Made by a program: the position numbers and the translations under genes
Shown here: one piece after another, positions 33,612-42,137 of the stretch
How the letters are laid out: each line of letters begins with the position of its first letter
How positions within the stretch are numbered: position 1 is the stretch's first letter
Origin: Bradyrhizobium liaoningense
GTDB lineage: Bacteria; Pseudomonadota; Alphaproteobacteria; Rhizobiales; Xanthobacteraceae
Reading direction: 5' to 3'
NCBI RefSeq assembly: GCF_018130785.1
Contig: NZ_JAFCJT010000038.1
Span: 1 to 53,994 of the forward strand
Length of the DNA stretch: 53,994 nt
Notes under the pieces: generated by a model
What the model saw: only the letters and a program-made list of their open reading frames with translations
Databases searched by the model: none
Told to the model about the DNA's origin: nothing

Positions 33612-34655
33612 CTAAGGCAAATTGTCCCGCATCACGATGTCGATTCTGATCTTCTCCTGTTCGCGCAAGATCGGCTCGCCGCGCGCAAGCGCGAGCAGCA
33701 CACGCACGGCGGCGCGCGCTTCATGTCCGGGGTTCTGCGAGATCGCGGCATCCATCACACCCTGCAACAGCAGCCGGCGCGTCAGTGCAGTGACGTCGTG
33801 TCCGACGAACACCACCTGCTTGCCGCGGCCCGCATCGCTCAACGCTTCGGCGACGCCTTGCGTGCCGGCGCCGACATTATAAAGGCCGACAATGTCAGCA
33901 TGCCGGCCGAGCAGCCGCGCCAGAACCTGTTCCGAACGGCCGTCCTCGTCGCGCCCTTCCAGCACCGGCAACACGCTGAGATCGGGGAATTCCGACGCCA
34001 TCACCTGGCTGAAGCCGAAGATGCGTTCGGAATGGTCGCGCAGGCCCTGCGATCCCGCGACGATTGCGACCTTGCCGGATCGTTGGCCGACCAGCCGGCC
34101 GACCAGCGCGCCGGCGGTGCGCCCCGCCGCAATGTTATCGATGCCGACATAGTGGTGGCGACGCGAGGACGGCACGTCCGAGACCAGCGTCACGACCCTG
34201 GTCCCGCCATCGACGAGATCGTTGATCGCAGCGCGGACCCCAGGATGGTCCAGCGCCACCACGGCGACGCCGTCGTAATCGCCGGACAGCGCCTCGAGCG
34301 AGGCCGCGAGCACGGACGGGTCGAACACATCCGTGGCGACTACTTCGACGCCGAGGCGACGGGCCGAGAGCCAGGCCGACATCTCGCCGAGATAGGCCTC
34401 GATCTGCTGCATGAAGGGGTTCGGCCCCGCCGGCATCACGAAGGCAAAGCGGCGGGCACGGCTGCGCGCGAGCTCGGCGGCCGCGACGTGCGGCTGGAAG
34501 GCGTTGCGCTCGATCGCCGCCTTGACGCGGCGGACCGTATCGGGCCGCACGCCCGGGCGATTGTGCAGGACGCGGTCGACCGTCGCGAGGCTGACGCCCG
34601 CCTCGCGGGCGATGTCCTTCAGCGTCAGCGCGGTCGCGGTGAGAGTATCAGCCAT
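33612..34655 (-). CDS. LacI family transcriptional regulator of the sugar cluster
   Basis: A 347-residue regulator. The N-terminal HTH (LTLKDIAREAGVSLATVDRV, then LHNRPGVR hinge region) is followed by a periplasmic-binding-protein-like sensor domain (FAFVMPAGPNPFMQQIEAYL; DGVAVVALDHPGVRAAINDL; HYVGIDNIAAGRTAGALVGR). It most likely represses the downstream operon until a sugar binds. Its position at the head of eight same-strand genes supports this. The inducing sugar could be xylose or a substrate of the oxidative branch. Confidence 0.93.
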   Translation of the reverse strand: MADTLTATALTLKDIAREAGVSLATVDRVLHNRPGVRPDTVRRVKAAIERNAFQPHVAAAELARSRARRFAFVMPAGPNPFMQQIEAYLGEMSAWLSARRLGVEVVATDVFDPSVLAASLEALSGDYDGVAVVALDHPGVRAAINDLVDGGTRVVTLVSDVPSSRRHHYVGIDNIAAGRTAGALVGRLVGQRSGKVAIVAGSQGLRDHSERIFGFSQVMASEFPDLSVLPVLEGRDEDGRSEQVLARLLGRHADIVGLYNVGAGTQGVAEALSDAGRGKQVVFVGHDVTALTRRLLLQGVMDAAISQNPGHEARAAVRVLLALARGEPILREQEKIRIDIVMRDNLP

Positions 34656-34745
34656 GGCTGAAGGCTATCAGAGGTTTTTTGAGGTGCGCAACTCATTTTG
34701 AGGCATGCGAGGGTGTTTTCGAACCCAGGGTGATACCGCGCGGCC

Positions 34746-35246
34746 TCAGCCGCCCGTCAGGTCGAGCGTCAGGAACAGGCTGTTGGGATCCTCGACGTAG
34801 CCCTCGAACGGGCCGCAGAGCACAAAACCGTGCGCCTGGTAGAGCGCATGCGCGGGCTTGAAATAATCCCAGGAGCCGGTCTCGAGGCTGAGCCGCTTCA
34901 AGCCACGCGCGCGGGCCTCAGCGATGATGTGGCGGAGCATCCGGGCACCGAAGCCGCGCCTCCGCGTGGCTTGCAGCGTGTGCATCGACTTCACTTCGCC
35001 ACGGTCGATCGAGAGCATCTTCAGCGCGCCGGTGGCGACCAGCGTCTCGCCGTCCCAGCCGGTCCAGAACGCGACGTCGCTCGCGCGCAGCCCAGCGAGA
35101 TCGAGCGCATGGGCGCTGCCCGGCGCGGTCTGCGCCCGCGCCGCCGTGACGTGATGATCGAGCAGCGCAATGACGCGCGGATCAAAGGTGTCGCCGGTGC
35201 GGACCTGCATCGTTAGGTCCAGGATTTCATGCCGCATCAGGACCAT
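34746..35246 (-). CDS. GNAT family N-acetyltransferase
   Basis: A 166-residue acetyltransferase. The acetyl-CoA motif A reads SMHTLQATRRRGFGARMLRH and is followed by RLSLETGSWDYFKPAHALYQ and HGFVLCGPF, the usual C-terminal GNAT strand. The substrate is unknown. ATG 35246 overlaps the stop of the XRE-cupin gene (TGATG), so the two are translated together; a regulator-acetyltransferase pair may share a small-molecule ligand. Another in-frame ATG three codons later is possible. Confidence 0.9.
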   Translation of the reverse strand: MVLMRHEILDLTMQVRTGDTFDPRVIALLDHHVTAARAQTAPGSAHALDLAGLRASDVAFWTGWDGETLVATGALKMLSIDRGEVKSMHTLQATRRRGFGARMLRHIIAEARARGLKRLSLETGSWDYFKPAHALYQAHGFVLCGPFEGYVEDPNSLFLTLDLTGG

Positions 35247-35836
35247 CAGATTTTCCCGTATGAGGAGCCGCGGCGCGTGATGATGACGTAGCGTGCGTCC
35301 TGCCTGGTTTCGTTCTCGAAGATCACCGCACGCATCACGTCGAAATCGAGACAGTCGCCCTCGCGCAGGCGCACCGCCTTGGCGTCGATATGCACGGCGA
35401 TCGCGCCCTCCAGCATCAGAAGCTGCTGGGTGAAGGCGTTGCGACCCCAGGGACTGTACGGCACACGCGCGCCGGCCGGCAGGTCGACAACGATGATCTC
35501 GATGCCGCTCGCCGCGTCCGTCGGCGAGGCATGCCGCCGGCGATAGCCGCTCTCGGGATCGCGCCAGTGCGGCTGGTCGGCGAGCCGCACCAAGCGCTCC
35601 GGCGGCTTCTCGGCTAGCGCGACGACGTCGCTGAGGGAGACATCGAGCGCCGCGCAGAGCTTGTTGAGCAGCGCAGCGGTCGCACTGCTCTGCGCCCGCT
35701 CCACCCGCCCGATCATCGCCCGGCTGACACCGGATCGCGCCGCAAGTTCGTTCAACGTCATGCCGGCCTGCGTCCTCACCGTCTTCAAGCGGCGACCGAT
35801 CGCGCGGTCGAGTTTTTGCTGGTCCATGGCTTTCAT
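35246..35836 (-). CDS. XRE family regulator with C-terminal cupin domain
   Basis: About 196 residues. Residues 10-65 form a helix-turn-helix (RLKTVRTQAGMTLNELAARS, GVSRAMIGRVERAQSSAT), and the C-terminal half is a small cupin barrel (VVDLPAGARVPYSPWGRNAF, then LREGDCLDFDV). Regulators of this make sense amino acids, amines or antibiotics. The perfect palindrome ctaatatattag about 86 bases upstream may be its own operator. In-frame ATGs at 35869, 35836 and 35827 are all possible; I chose the middle one. It is coupled to the GNAT gene. Confidence 0.87.
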   Translation of the reverse strand: MKAMDQQKLDRAIGRRLKTVRTQAGMTLNELAARSGVSRAMIGRVERAQSSATAALLNKLCAALDVSLSDVVALAEKPPERLVRLADQPHWRDPESGYRRRHASPTDAASGIEIIVVDLPAGARVPYSPWGRNAFTQQLLMLEGAIAVHIDAKAVRLREGDCLDFDVMRAVIFENETRQDARYVIITRRGSSYGKI

Positions 35837-35921
35837 CCGAATATTGCCCGACAGGAGGACCGCACCCATCAGGGCGGGAGAAGCTTAAGCCGGGCGGGGC
35901 GCGCATGCCGGATGCGAAGAG

Positions 35922-35933
35922 CTAATATATTAG
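35922..35933. promoter_or_regulatory. Palindrome ctaatatattag, possible operator of the XRE-cupin gene
   Basis: A perfect 12-base AT-rich palindrome in a GC-rich region, upstream of the XRE-cupin start on its coding strand and followed by more A/T. This is the size and place expected for an autoregulatory site or a promoter core. Confidence 0.4.
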
Positions 35934-36018
35934 AATTTTTGCGCGGCAAATTCTCCGGCGTCTTGCCGCAGCCCGCCTGGACATGGCGGGCTAGACAGAG
36001 TGTCCTTGGAGAAATTCG

Positions 36019-39000
36019 CTAGACCAGAAAATCCGGCGCCGCACCGTGGGCTTGCGGGATCAAGGACCCAGGCGCGAGGTGAAGCGTCATCGTATGATGA
36101 TCAGCATCGGTCAGCGTCAAAATATTGGTCTGAGTGTCGAAGGCCGCGTTCACCTTGGCGTCGAAGCCATCCAGCACCAGCGTCGTGCCCGGCGTATAGT
36201 TCGAGATGACACCGGACGTTTGCTTGGCATTGGGCCCGAACACAAATGTGTCCGTACCCGTCAGAACGACATTGCTGCTCAGATTACCGGTGACCACCAA
36301 TGTCCCGTTGTTGACGTTGACAGTCCCGGTCCCGCTCAAATTGTCGACCTTGAGCACGCCATTATCCAGGACAGTGGCGTTGTTGACGAGGTTACCCGAG
36401 ACATCCACCTCGCTGCCGGTGTGGACATTGACGATGCCGCCATTGGTCAGGCCACTCCCGAAGTCGATCGTGCCGCCCTGATCGGCGGTGATCGTTCCAA
36501 ATGTGTTGAAAACGGCGTCGTCGAAATTGAGCGAGGCGTGCACGGCTTCGATCAGGCCGTTGCTGGTGACCGAATTGCCGGTGATCACGCTGAGCGGCTG
36601 GGACCCGTTCGCCTCGAGCGTGCCGGAGAAGCCGATATCCAAAGTGAGGCTGTGATCTCCGTTTCCGATCGTGCCGGCGCCGTCGATCGTGCCGCCTTTA
36701 AGGTCGAGCGTGTGATGCGCACCGCTGTTCAGGATTAGGGAGCCCGGATCGAGCTTGATCTCGCCATTGCCGATGACCGTGGCGTCGCCGGTCAGGATGG
36801 CTTTCGCGAAATTGAAGAGCTCGATCTTGCCGCCGTTGTTCAGCGTGCCGCTGACATTCAGAGCGCTTGCGGTACTGTCGTCAAACACGGCGCCAGCCTT
36901 GAGCGTCACGTTGTTGAAGCTGTTGGTGCTGCCTGCGACGGATTCGATGAGTCCGCCTGATGTCGCATCCAGCGACGTTCCGTCCAGATGCACGTTGTCG
37001 AAGGTGATGGTGCCGCCATTGGCGACGATCGCACCGAGGGAACCGCCGGTGATCGTATCGTTCACGAACGCGAGCATCGCCTGGGTTTCGCTCAGTGAAC
37101 CGAGATTATTGATCGTGCTGTTGCTGATCACACCGGCGCTGGCGGTCTCGTGCAAATTGCCGGTCACGCTGATATTGATCGTGGCCCGGTCAATCGACGT
37201 GAAGCCGGTCGAGCCGGTGACAGTCAGAACGCCACCGCCGCCGCTGGTGTCATCCACGTCAGTGACCGTGATCGCGACGTTCTTTGTGGTGATTTCTGTC
37301 CCGTCGCTGACCGCGACGGTGACGTCATAGACGTTGTCGTGATTTGCGTCCTTCGGCGCCTCGAAGTCGGGCGCGGACTTGAACGTCACATCGCCCGTCG
37401 CCGACACGTCGCACAGAGCCGCGTCAGTGCCGGACAGCGAATAGGTCAGCGCGGGACTGTCCACATCGGTCGCCGCGATGTGGTAGGCGACGCCAGAGCC
37501 ATTCTCCGCGAAGCTTGCCGTCGTGCCTGAGTTGATCACGGGCGCATCATCGATTCCCGTCAGCGTCACGGTGACACTCTGTGCCCCGTAGAAGCCGCCG
37601 AGGGCCAAGATGAAGATGTCGGTATGGGTCTGTCCGGCCGCGAGCGGAGCGATGTTGGCATGAGAGACATCATAGGTCCACGTCACCTTGCCATCGGCAG
37701 CGTCGGCGGTGGCCGTGAGTGTGCCGAGATTGCCGTCTTGCGGTGCCACCGCGATCCTGTCGGTACCGGCAAAGAAACCCGCTTGCGATGTCGAAACATG
37801 GACAGCGCCATTGTCCGTCAGCTTCGCTGCGGTGAAGGAAGACGTAGTAAGATCTCTCACAAAGATGTCGTAGGTTTGGTTGGTATCGCCCGGCACCAAA
37901 ATGCTGGTTAGAGACTCGAATGCCACCTTGGTGCCATCAGGCGAGAATACGGGAAGCCGGCTGCCGCCTCCGATTTCCCACGGGAAGCCCCCATTGGTCG
38001 AGACGGCCGTGATGGCGCCGGTGGCCAGGTCCTTCACAAAGATGACCTGATCGCCATGGCCACCCGGCACGAGATTGGTGGCACTGGAATAGAACGCAAT
38101 CTTGGTGCCATCAGGCGAGAATACGGGTTTCTGGGCTTCGCCGTTGTTCTGCGGGACTCCGTCGGCATCGGTCGATACCAGCGTGACCGCGCCTGTGGTC
38201 AGATCCTTAATGACGATGTTACCGATTCGGTTGTTGGAACTACCCGGCACAAGAGTTTCGGCAAAGGTATAGAACGCCACCTTGGTGCCGTCTGGCGAGA
38301 ACACCGGGTCGAAGCTGCCGTGATCCCCGCGAGCGCCGCTGGCGCTGACCGACACCAGTGTCGTGGTCCCGGTGGAAAGGTCCTTGATGTAGATCTCGGT
38401 GGTGTCGCCAAATCCTGTATTCGACCCGAACACGATCTTGGTGCCATCGGGCGAGAACGAGGGGGGGAAGGTAAAGCCATTCTCATCGCCGCCGTTGCCG
38501 GGTCCTCCGTTGTATGGATTGGGCGCTATGAGCGTTATCGCGCCAGTGGTGAGGTCCTTGATAAAGATGTCGCGCAGGTGGTCGGTATCATCAGGCACGA
38601 GATTGTCGGCATCGGAAAGGAACGCAACCTTGGTGCCGTCAGGCGAGAATATCGGGTTGGTGGTCTGGACGCCGTCCGCCTGTTCCCCACTGGCACTCGT
38701 CGACACGCGCGTGAGGGCACCGGTGGCCAAGTCCTTGACGAAGATGTCAGCGCCGGATGCGAACGCCAACTTGGTGCCATCGGGCGAAAACATCGGCTGG
38801 TAGCCACCCACCTGAACCCCGCTGGCATCGGTCGACACGAGCGTGATCGCCCCGGTCGACAGGTCCTTCACGAAGACGTCCGCTCCGCCGTTGGTATCGC
38901 CGGGCACCAGATTGTCGGCAAAGGAATAGAACGCGACTTTCGTGCCGTCGGGCGAGAACACGGCCTGGACACTCGCGCCATCCGCCTGCGCCCCGGCTGC

Positions 39001-39072
39001 GCTGGTCGACACGCGCGTGAACGCATCGTCGCTGCCACCGCCAGCGGTGAAAACAGGTGCTGAATTCGTCAT
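36019..39072 (-). CDS. Large multidomain protein: PD40 repeats, VCBS and cadherin-like domains, beta-helix-like C-terminus
   Basis: A 1017-residue protein. Residues about 30-440 carry seven copies of a TolB-like PD40 unit with FSPDGTKVAF or close variants, each followed by IFVKDLxTGAITLVS-like text. A VCBS-like domain (GTLTATADAADGKVTW ... VTLTGIDDAPVINSG) and a cadherin-like domain (ATDVDSPALTYSLSGTD ... ITVTDVDD) follow, then about 370 residues of short beta repeats (TFDNVHLDGTSL, NNVTLKAGAVFDD) and a TDTFVFGPNAKQTSGVISNY tail. No Sec signal is visible, so type I secretion is likely. GGAGG sets ATG 39072. No secretion genes adjoin. Ligand binding or adhesion is inferred. Confidence 0.85.
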   Translation of the reverse strand: MTNSAPVFTAGGGSDDAFTRVSTSAAGAQADGASVQAVFSPDGTKVAFYSFADNLVPGDTNGGADVFVKDLSTGAITLVSTDASGVQVGGYQPMFSPDGTKLAFASGADIFVKDLATGALTRVSTSASGEQADGVQTTNPIFSPDGTKVAFLSDADNLVPDDTDHLRDIFIKDLTTGAITLIAPNPYNGGPGNGGDENGFTFPPSFSPDGTKIVFGSNTGFGDTTEIYIKDLSTGTTTLVSVSASGARGDHGSFDPVFSPDGTKVAFYTFAETLVPGSSNNRIGNIVIKDLTTGAVTLVSTDADGVPQNNGEAQKPVFSPDGTKIAFYSSATNLVPGGHGDQVIFVKDLATGAITAVSTNGGFPWEIGGGSRLPVFSPDGTKVAFESLTSILVPGDTNQTYDIFVRDLTTSSFTAAKLTDNGAVHVSTSQAGFFAGTDRIAVAPQDGNLGTLTATADAADGKVTWTYDVSHANIAPLAAGQTHTDIFILALGGFYGAQSVTVTLTGIDDAPVINSGTTASFAENGSGVAYHIAATDVDSPALTYSLSGTDAALCDVSATGDVTFKSAPDFEAPKDANHDNVYDVTVAVSDGTEITTKNVAITVTDVDDTSGGGGVLTVTGSTGFTSIDRATINISVTGNLHETASAGVISNSTINNLGSLSETQAMLAFVNDTITGGSLGAIVANGGTITFDNVHLDGTSLDATSGGLIESVAGSTNSFNNVTLKAGAVFDDSTASALNVSGTLNNGGKIELFNFAKAILTGDATVIGNGEIKLDPGSLILNSGAHHTLDLKGGTIDGAGTIGNGDHSLTLDIGFSGTLEANGSQPLSVITGNSVTSNGLIEAVHASLNFDDAVFNTFGTITADQGGTIDFGSGLTNGGIVNVHTGSEVDVSGNLVNNATVLDNGVLKVDNLSGTGTVNVNNGTLVVTGNLSSNVVLTGTDTFVFGPNAKQTSGVISNYTPGTTLVLDGFDAKVNAAFDTQTNILTLTDADHHTMTLHLAPGSLIPQAHGAAPDFLV

Positions 39073-39788
39073 CAATGCCTCCGTTTGCCCGGCAACAGGC
39101 CGGGTCCGAATGTTTTGTTCGATGATCAGAAACAAAAACGCGGCGCCAATAAGTCGCTGCCGACCAGACTGCTGATCAAAGCAAGTCTAGTGCCCCTGGA
39201 TGACGAACGCTTGATGCCGCGCGATGCGTCGTCGCTGCAAAGCTCTGAATGATGGTGCATGGATTCCGGCATAGCCCGAACGACAATGCGCATGCGCGAG
39301 CAATCAGCATCCGCGAGTCTTTTCCAACCAACATGTGAGGTCATCGATCGAATCGTCAAAAGGCGCTCGATCGGTTCGAAAGACGTCCGAGCCTTTGTCC
39401 ACGCCTTGCGCACTCATCAGCACCGAATGGTCGGCGGGTGCGGATGTGATGAGATTGAGCGCCGTCGTGATCATGAGCTTCAGCGAGCGCACGCAAGCTC
39501 CCATGCATCAGCCGGCAGGATCAGATCGAGCGTCGTTGTCGTTGACTGCCTGGCGGCACCATCGCCCGAAATCTGCCGCTTGAACCCGAGGCTGCGGGCC
39601 GACTCCATTCAGCAGCGCGTCGGCCCCTTCATGCTTCCGGATGCGCTGAAGCGAATGTCGCCAGGGCCCGGAGAAGCGTCCGACAAATCGGACAAGGGAC
39701 TCGTTGGCGCGAGGTTGTTAGTTCACGATAATTATTTGATTGCGCTCTCGAAATCCGTTGCCTCTCCCGGCAATCGGACGCTTTTGAC
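39073..39788. other. 716-base region with no supported gene
   Basis: It lies between the large secreted protein gene and tRNA-Gly. Several short frames are open on both strands but none shows domains, a good ribosome-binding site or stable codon bias. The part next to 39072 must hold the promoter and leader of the large gene; I could not pick a -35/-10 pair. The base composition is less GC-rich and less codon-periodic than the flanks, as in a decayed segment. Confidence 0.5.
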
Positions 39789-39862
39789 TGGAGCGGGCGA
39801 AGGGAATCGAACCCTCGTATGCAGCTTGGGAAGCTGCCGTTCTACCATTGAACTACGCCCGC
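39789..39862 (-). tRNA. tRNA-Gly (anticodon CCC)
   Basis: Reading the minus strand from 39862, the acceptor stem gcgggcg pairs with cgcccgc. The D arm is gttcaatggtagaac, the anticodon stem gcagc/gctgc encloses ttcccaa (anticodon CCC), and the T arm is gagggttcgattccctt. CCA is encoded at 39791-39789. The sequence is nearly that of E. coli glyU. Confidence 0.96.
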
Positions 39863-39885
39863 GAATGCGCGTCTCGCGCCCATTC

Positions 39886-39914
39886 TGATTAGCCGAGACG
39901 GCGCGTTCCGCCAA
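39886..39914 (-). promoter_or_regulatory. Possible sigma-70-type promoter of tRNA-Gly
   Basis: On the minus strand ttggcg (39914-39909) and taatca (39891-39886) are 17 bases apart, and the -10 box ends 24 bases before the tRNA 5' end. Confidence 0.4.
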
Positions 39915-40035
39915 GCGGTTTGGCGCGCCCGGCAGAACGCTTCTTAATGTTTCGGTAAGATTCCAGGTGCGCCGAATTGTGGCGCTGTTATGATCGCCGA
40001 TCTGGGGAGAGGCGTGCACTGAGTGGGGCGTGTGC

Positions 40036-40614
40036 ATGGTGGGGCGTGGCTACGCGATATTCGACACGGCCATAGGGCGCTGTGGCATCGTCTGGAGCAG
40101 CACCGGCGTGGTGGCCGTGCAATTGCCGGAGGCGCGGGAGATCGACACCCGCCGCCGGATCTTTGCAGTCCATCCCGAGGCGCGCGAGCAGCGGCCATCC
40201 GAAAATGCCGAGCTCGCGATCGAGGGCATCGCAGGCTTGCTGCAAGGCGGCGACCCTGATTTTTCCGAGGTCAGCCTGGACGCCGGCGGCGTCCCCGGCT
40301 TCCACCGGCGCGTTTATGAGACCGCGTGCGCCATTCCGCGCGGGGAGACGCGCACCTATCACGAGATCGCCAAGGCGCTGGGCGCCTCCGGCGCGGCGCA
40401 TTCGGTGGCGCAGGCGATCGCCAAAAATCCCTACATGCTGATCGTGCCCTGCCACCGGGTCCTGGAGGCCGGCAATTACGCCGACCGGCTCTCGCCTTAC
40501 GGCGGGGTGATCTCCAAGCGGCGGCTGCTGGCGCTCGAGGGTGCTCAACCCATCGCCAGCAAGACCCTGTTCGAGGTGCTGCTGCCCGTTGCCCCGCCGA
40601 GACCGTCCAGCTAG
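40036..40614 (+). CDS. Methylated-DNA--[protein]-cysteine S-methyltransferase (Ogt/AGT type)
   Basis: A 192-residue suicide repair protein that moves the alkyl group from O6-alkylguanine to its own cysteine. The active site IVPCHRVLEAG lies at about residues 136-146, preceded by the helix-turn-helix region ETRTYHEIAKALGASGAAHS and VAQAIAKNPYMLIVP. The length fits Ogt. A GTG at 40030 is in frame, but GGGG at 40025-40028 spaces well to ATG 40036. It stands alone. Confidence 0.94.
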   Translation: MVGRGYAIFDTAIGRCGIVWSSTGVVAVQLPEAREIDTRRRIFAVHPEAREQRPSENAELAIEGIAGLLQGGDPDFSEVSLDAGGVPGFHRRVYETACAIPRGETRTYHEIAKALGASGAAHSVAQAIAKNPYMLIVPCHRVLEAGNYADRLSPYGGVISKRRLLALEGAQPIASKTLFEVLLPVAPPRPSS

Positions 40615-40651
40615 GGCACGATTTCGATCGCACCTTGGCTCTGTTTTTTGG

Positions 40652-40696
40652 GCATGATCTTGTCGGACAACCGCTACACACTTGTCCGGATCATGC
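40652..40696. repeat. Palindromic repeat gcatgatcttgtcggacaa...gatcatgc
   Basis: The arms gcatgatc and gatcatgc, with ttgtcggacaa and cttgtccg inside, form an imperfect hairpin between the methyltransferase and AraC genes. I recall similar elements as common extragenic repeats in this group. It could also serve as the terminator of the upstream gene. Confidence 0.7.
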
Positions 40697-40709
40697 CTAG
40701 ATAGGCGGC

Positions 40710-41549
40710 ATGGATGCGACCACGCTGCTGACGACACGATCGATCACGGTCTCCGAGTTTCGCTGCGATGCGGGACCGGACGACAAGCCGTTCGCGGAGT
40801 GCCGCACCGGGCATTCCATCGCCTATGTCCGCTCCGGCAGCTTCGGCTGCCAGTGCCGCGCCGGCTTCTTCGAGCTGGTGGCGGGCTCGATGCTGGTCGG
40901 GGCTCCCCGCGAGGAATACACCTGCACGCACGAGCATGTCAGCGGCGACGTCTGCCTGGGCTTCTTCTTCAGCGAAGACCTGGTCGATGCCCTCGGGGGA
41001 CGGCGCGAGATCTGGCAGGTTGGCGCGACCCCGCCGCTGCCCGAACTGATGGTGCTGGGCGAACTCGCGCAGACGGCGGCAGATGGCAACAGCGACCTCG
41101 GCCTCGACGAGGTCGGTCAGATTTTGGCCGGCCGCTTCGTCGATGTCGTCTCGGGCAAGGCGCGCAAGCAGGCGACACCCACCGCGCGCGACCGCCGCCG
41201 CGCGGTCGAGGCCGCGCTGTGGATCGACGACAACTCGCATGCCGAGGTCGATCTCGAGCAGGCGGCGCGGCAGGCGGGCCTCAGCCCCTTCCATTTCCTG
41301 CGGCTGTTCTCGAGCGTGCTCGGCGTCACCCCACATCAATATCTGGTGCGCTCGCGGCTGCGACACGCGGCGCGACGGCTCAGTGAGGACGACATCGCGG
41401 TCACCGACATCGCCTATGACGTCGGCTTCGGCGACCTCTCCAACTTCGTTCGCACCTTCCACCGCGCCGCCGGCGTGTCGCCGACGAAGTTTCGACAGGC
41501 CTCGCGCGGGGAGCGCAAGATTCTCCAAGAGCAGCTTGTCCTCAACTGA
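40710..41549 (+). CDS. AraC family transcriptional regulator
   Basis: A 279-residue regulator. The C-terminal double helix-turn-helix lies at about residues 165-265: VDLEQAARQAGLSPFHFLRL, FSSVLGVTPHQYLVRSRLRH, and AVTDIAYDVGFGDLSNFVRT with FHRAAGVSPTKFR. The N-terminal half (ITVSEFRCDAGPDDKPF, HSIAYVRSGSFGCQCRAGFF) is a cupin-like sensor. The VOC gene begins 55 bases downstream in the same direction and may be its partner or target. The inducer is not evident. Confidence 0.94.
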   Translation: MDATTLLTTRSITVSEFRCDAGPDDKPFAECRTGHSIAYVRSGSFGCQCRAGFFELVAGSMLVGAPREEYTCTHEHVSGDVCLGFFFSEDLVDALGGRREIWQVGATPPLPELMVLGELAQTAADGNSDLGLDEVGQILAGRFVDVVSGKARKQATPTARDRRRAVEAALWIDDNSHAEVDLEQAARQAGLSPFHFLRLFSSVLGVTPHQYLVRSRLRHAARRLSEDDIAVTDIAYDVGFGDLSNFVRTFHRAAGVSPTKFRQASRGERKILQEQLVLN

Positions 41550-41604
41550 GTAGGTTCGTCTCCGGCGCGCACCATTCGCGGCGCGCTTTGCAATGGAGAC
41601 GACC

Positions 41605-41964
41605 ATGTATGACCACATCGGACTGCGCGTTGCCGACCTCGACGCCGCCACGCGCTTCTACACCGCGGTGCTGGCCCCGCTCGGCTACGCCCTGTGCTCA
41701 AGTGGCGACGGCTATGCGGGCTTCGGGCCGAAGGGCGAGCCGGCGCTGTGGCTGCACCTGAACAAGGGACGCAAGGCCGACGGCGCGCATATCGCCTTCC
41801 GCGCCAAGGACCATGACGCGGTCAAGTCGTTCCATAGCGAGGGCCTGAAGAGCGGCGGCCGCGACAACGGCGGCGCCGGCCCGCGCAAGGACTACAGCCC
41901 GACCTACTACGCGGCGTTCTTGATCGATCCCGATGGCAACAACGTAGAGGCGGTTTGCACGTGA
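41605..41964 (+). CDS. VOC family (glyoxalase/bleomycin-resistance fold) protein
   Basis: A 119-residue protein with the vicinal oxygen chelate fold. YDHIGLRVADLDAATRFYTA carries a first metal-ligand His, a second appears in GAHIAFRAKDHDAVKSF, and FLIDPDGNNVEAVC holds the last Glu. Members act as glyoxalases, dioxygenases or drug-binding proteins; the substrate is unknown. GGAG at 41595 spaces correctly to ATG 41605, though ATG 41593 is also in frame. It follows an AraC regulator. Confidence 0.88.
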   Translation: MYDHIGLRVADLDAATRFYTAVLAPLGYALCSSGDGYAGFGPKGEPALWLHLNKGRKADGAHIAFRAKDHDAVKSFHSEGLKSGGRDNGGAGPRKDYSPTYYAAFLIDPDGNNVEAVCT

Positions 41965-41992
41965 GCGCCCGAGGACGCTCACCACGCATGCG

Positions 41993-42100
41993 CTGTCATG
42001 CCCTGGCTTGACCGGGGCATCCAGTAAGCCACGGACTCTTCGATTCAATCACAGCGCTCTCTGGAATACCGGATCGCCAGATCACGACGGGCGATGACGG
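41993..42100. repeat. Dispersed inverted repeat, family with central ttcaatcac
   Basis: The arms ctgtcatgccctgg and cgggcgatgacgg, with ccagta/taccgg inside, surround cgattcaatcac. The same family appears at 17267-17392 and, inverted, at 47430-47529. It lies between the VOC and SRPBCC genes. Confidence 0.7.
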
Positions 42101-42137
42101 CTCGATCGCTCGCCGCTCCACATCGTAAGGATCAACC

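Noticed and set aside
39126..39504. Two small minus-strand frames (95 and 66 codons) upstream of the large protein gene
   Set aside because: No ribosome-binding site, domain or codon bias I would defend.
39259..39888. Plus-strand 209-codon frame ending in GEGNRTLVCSLGS
   Set aside because: That ending is the well-known false translation of a tRNA-Gly antisense strand, and the rest has no support.
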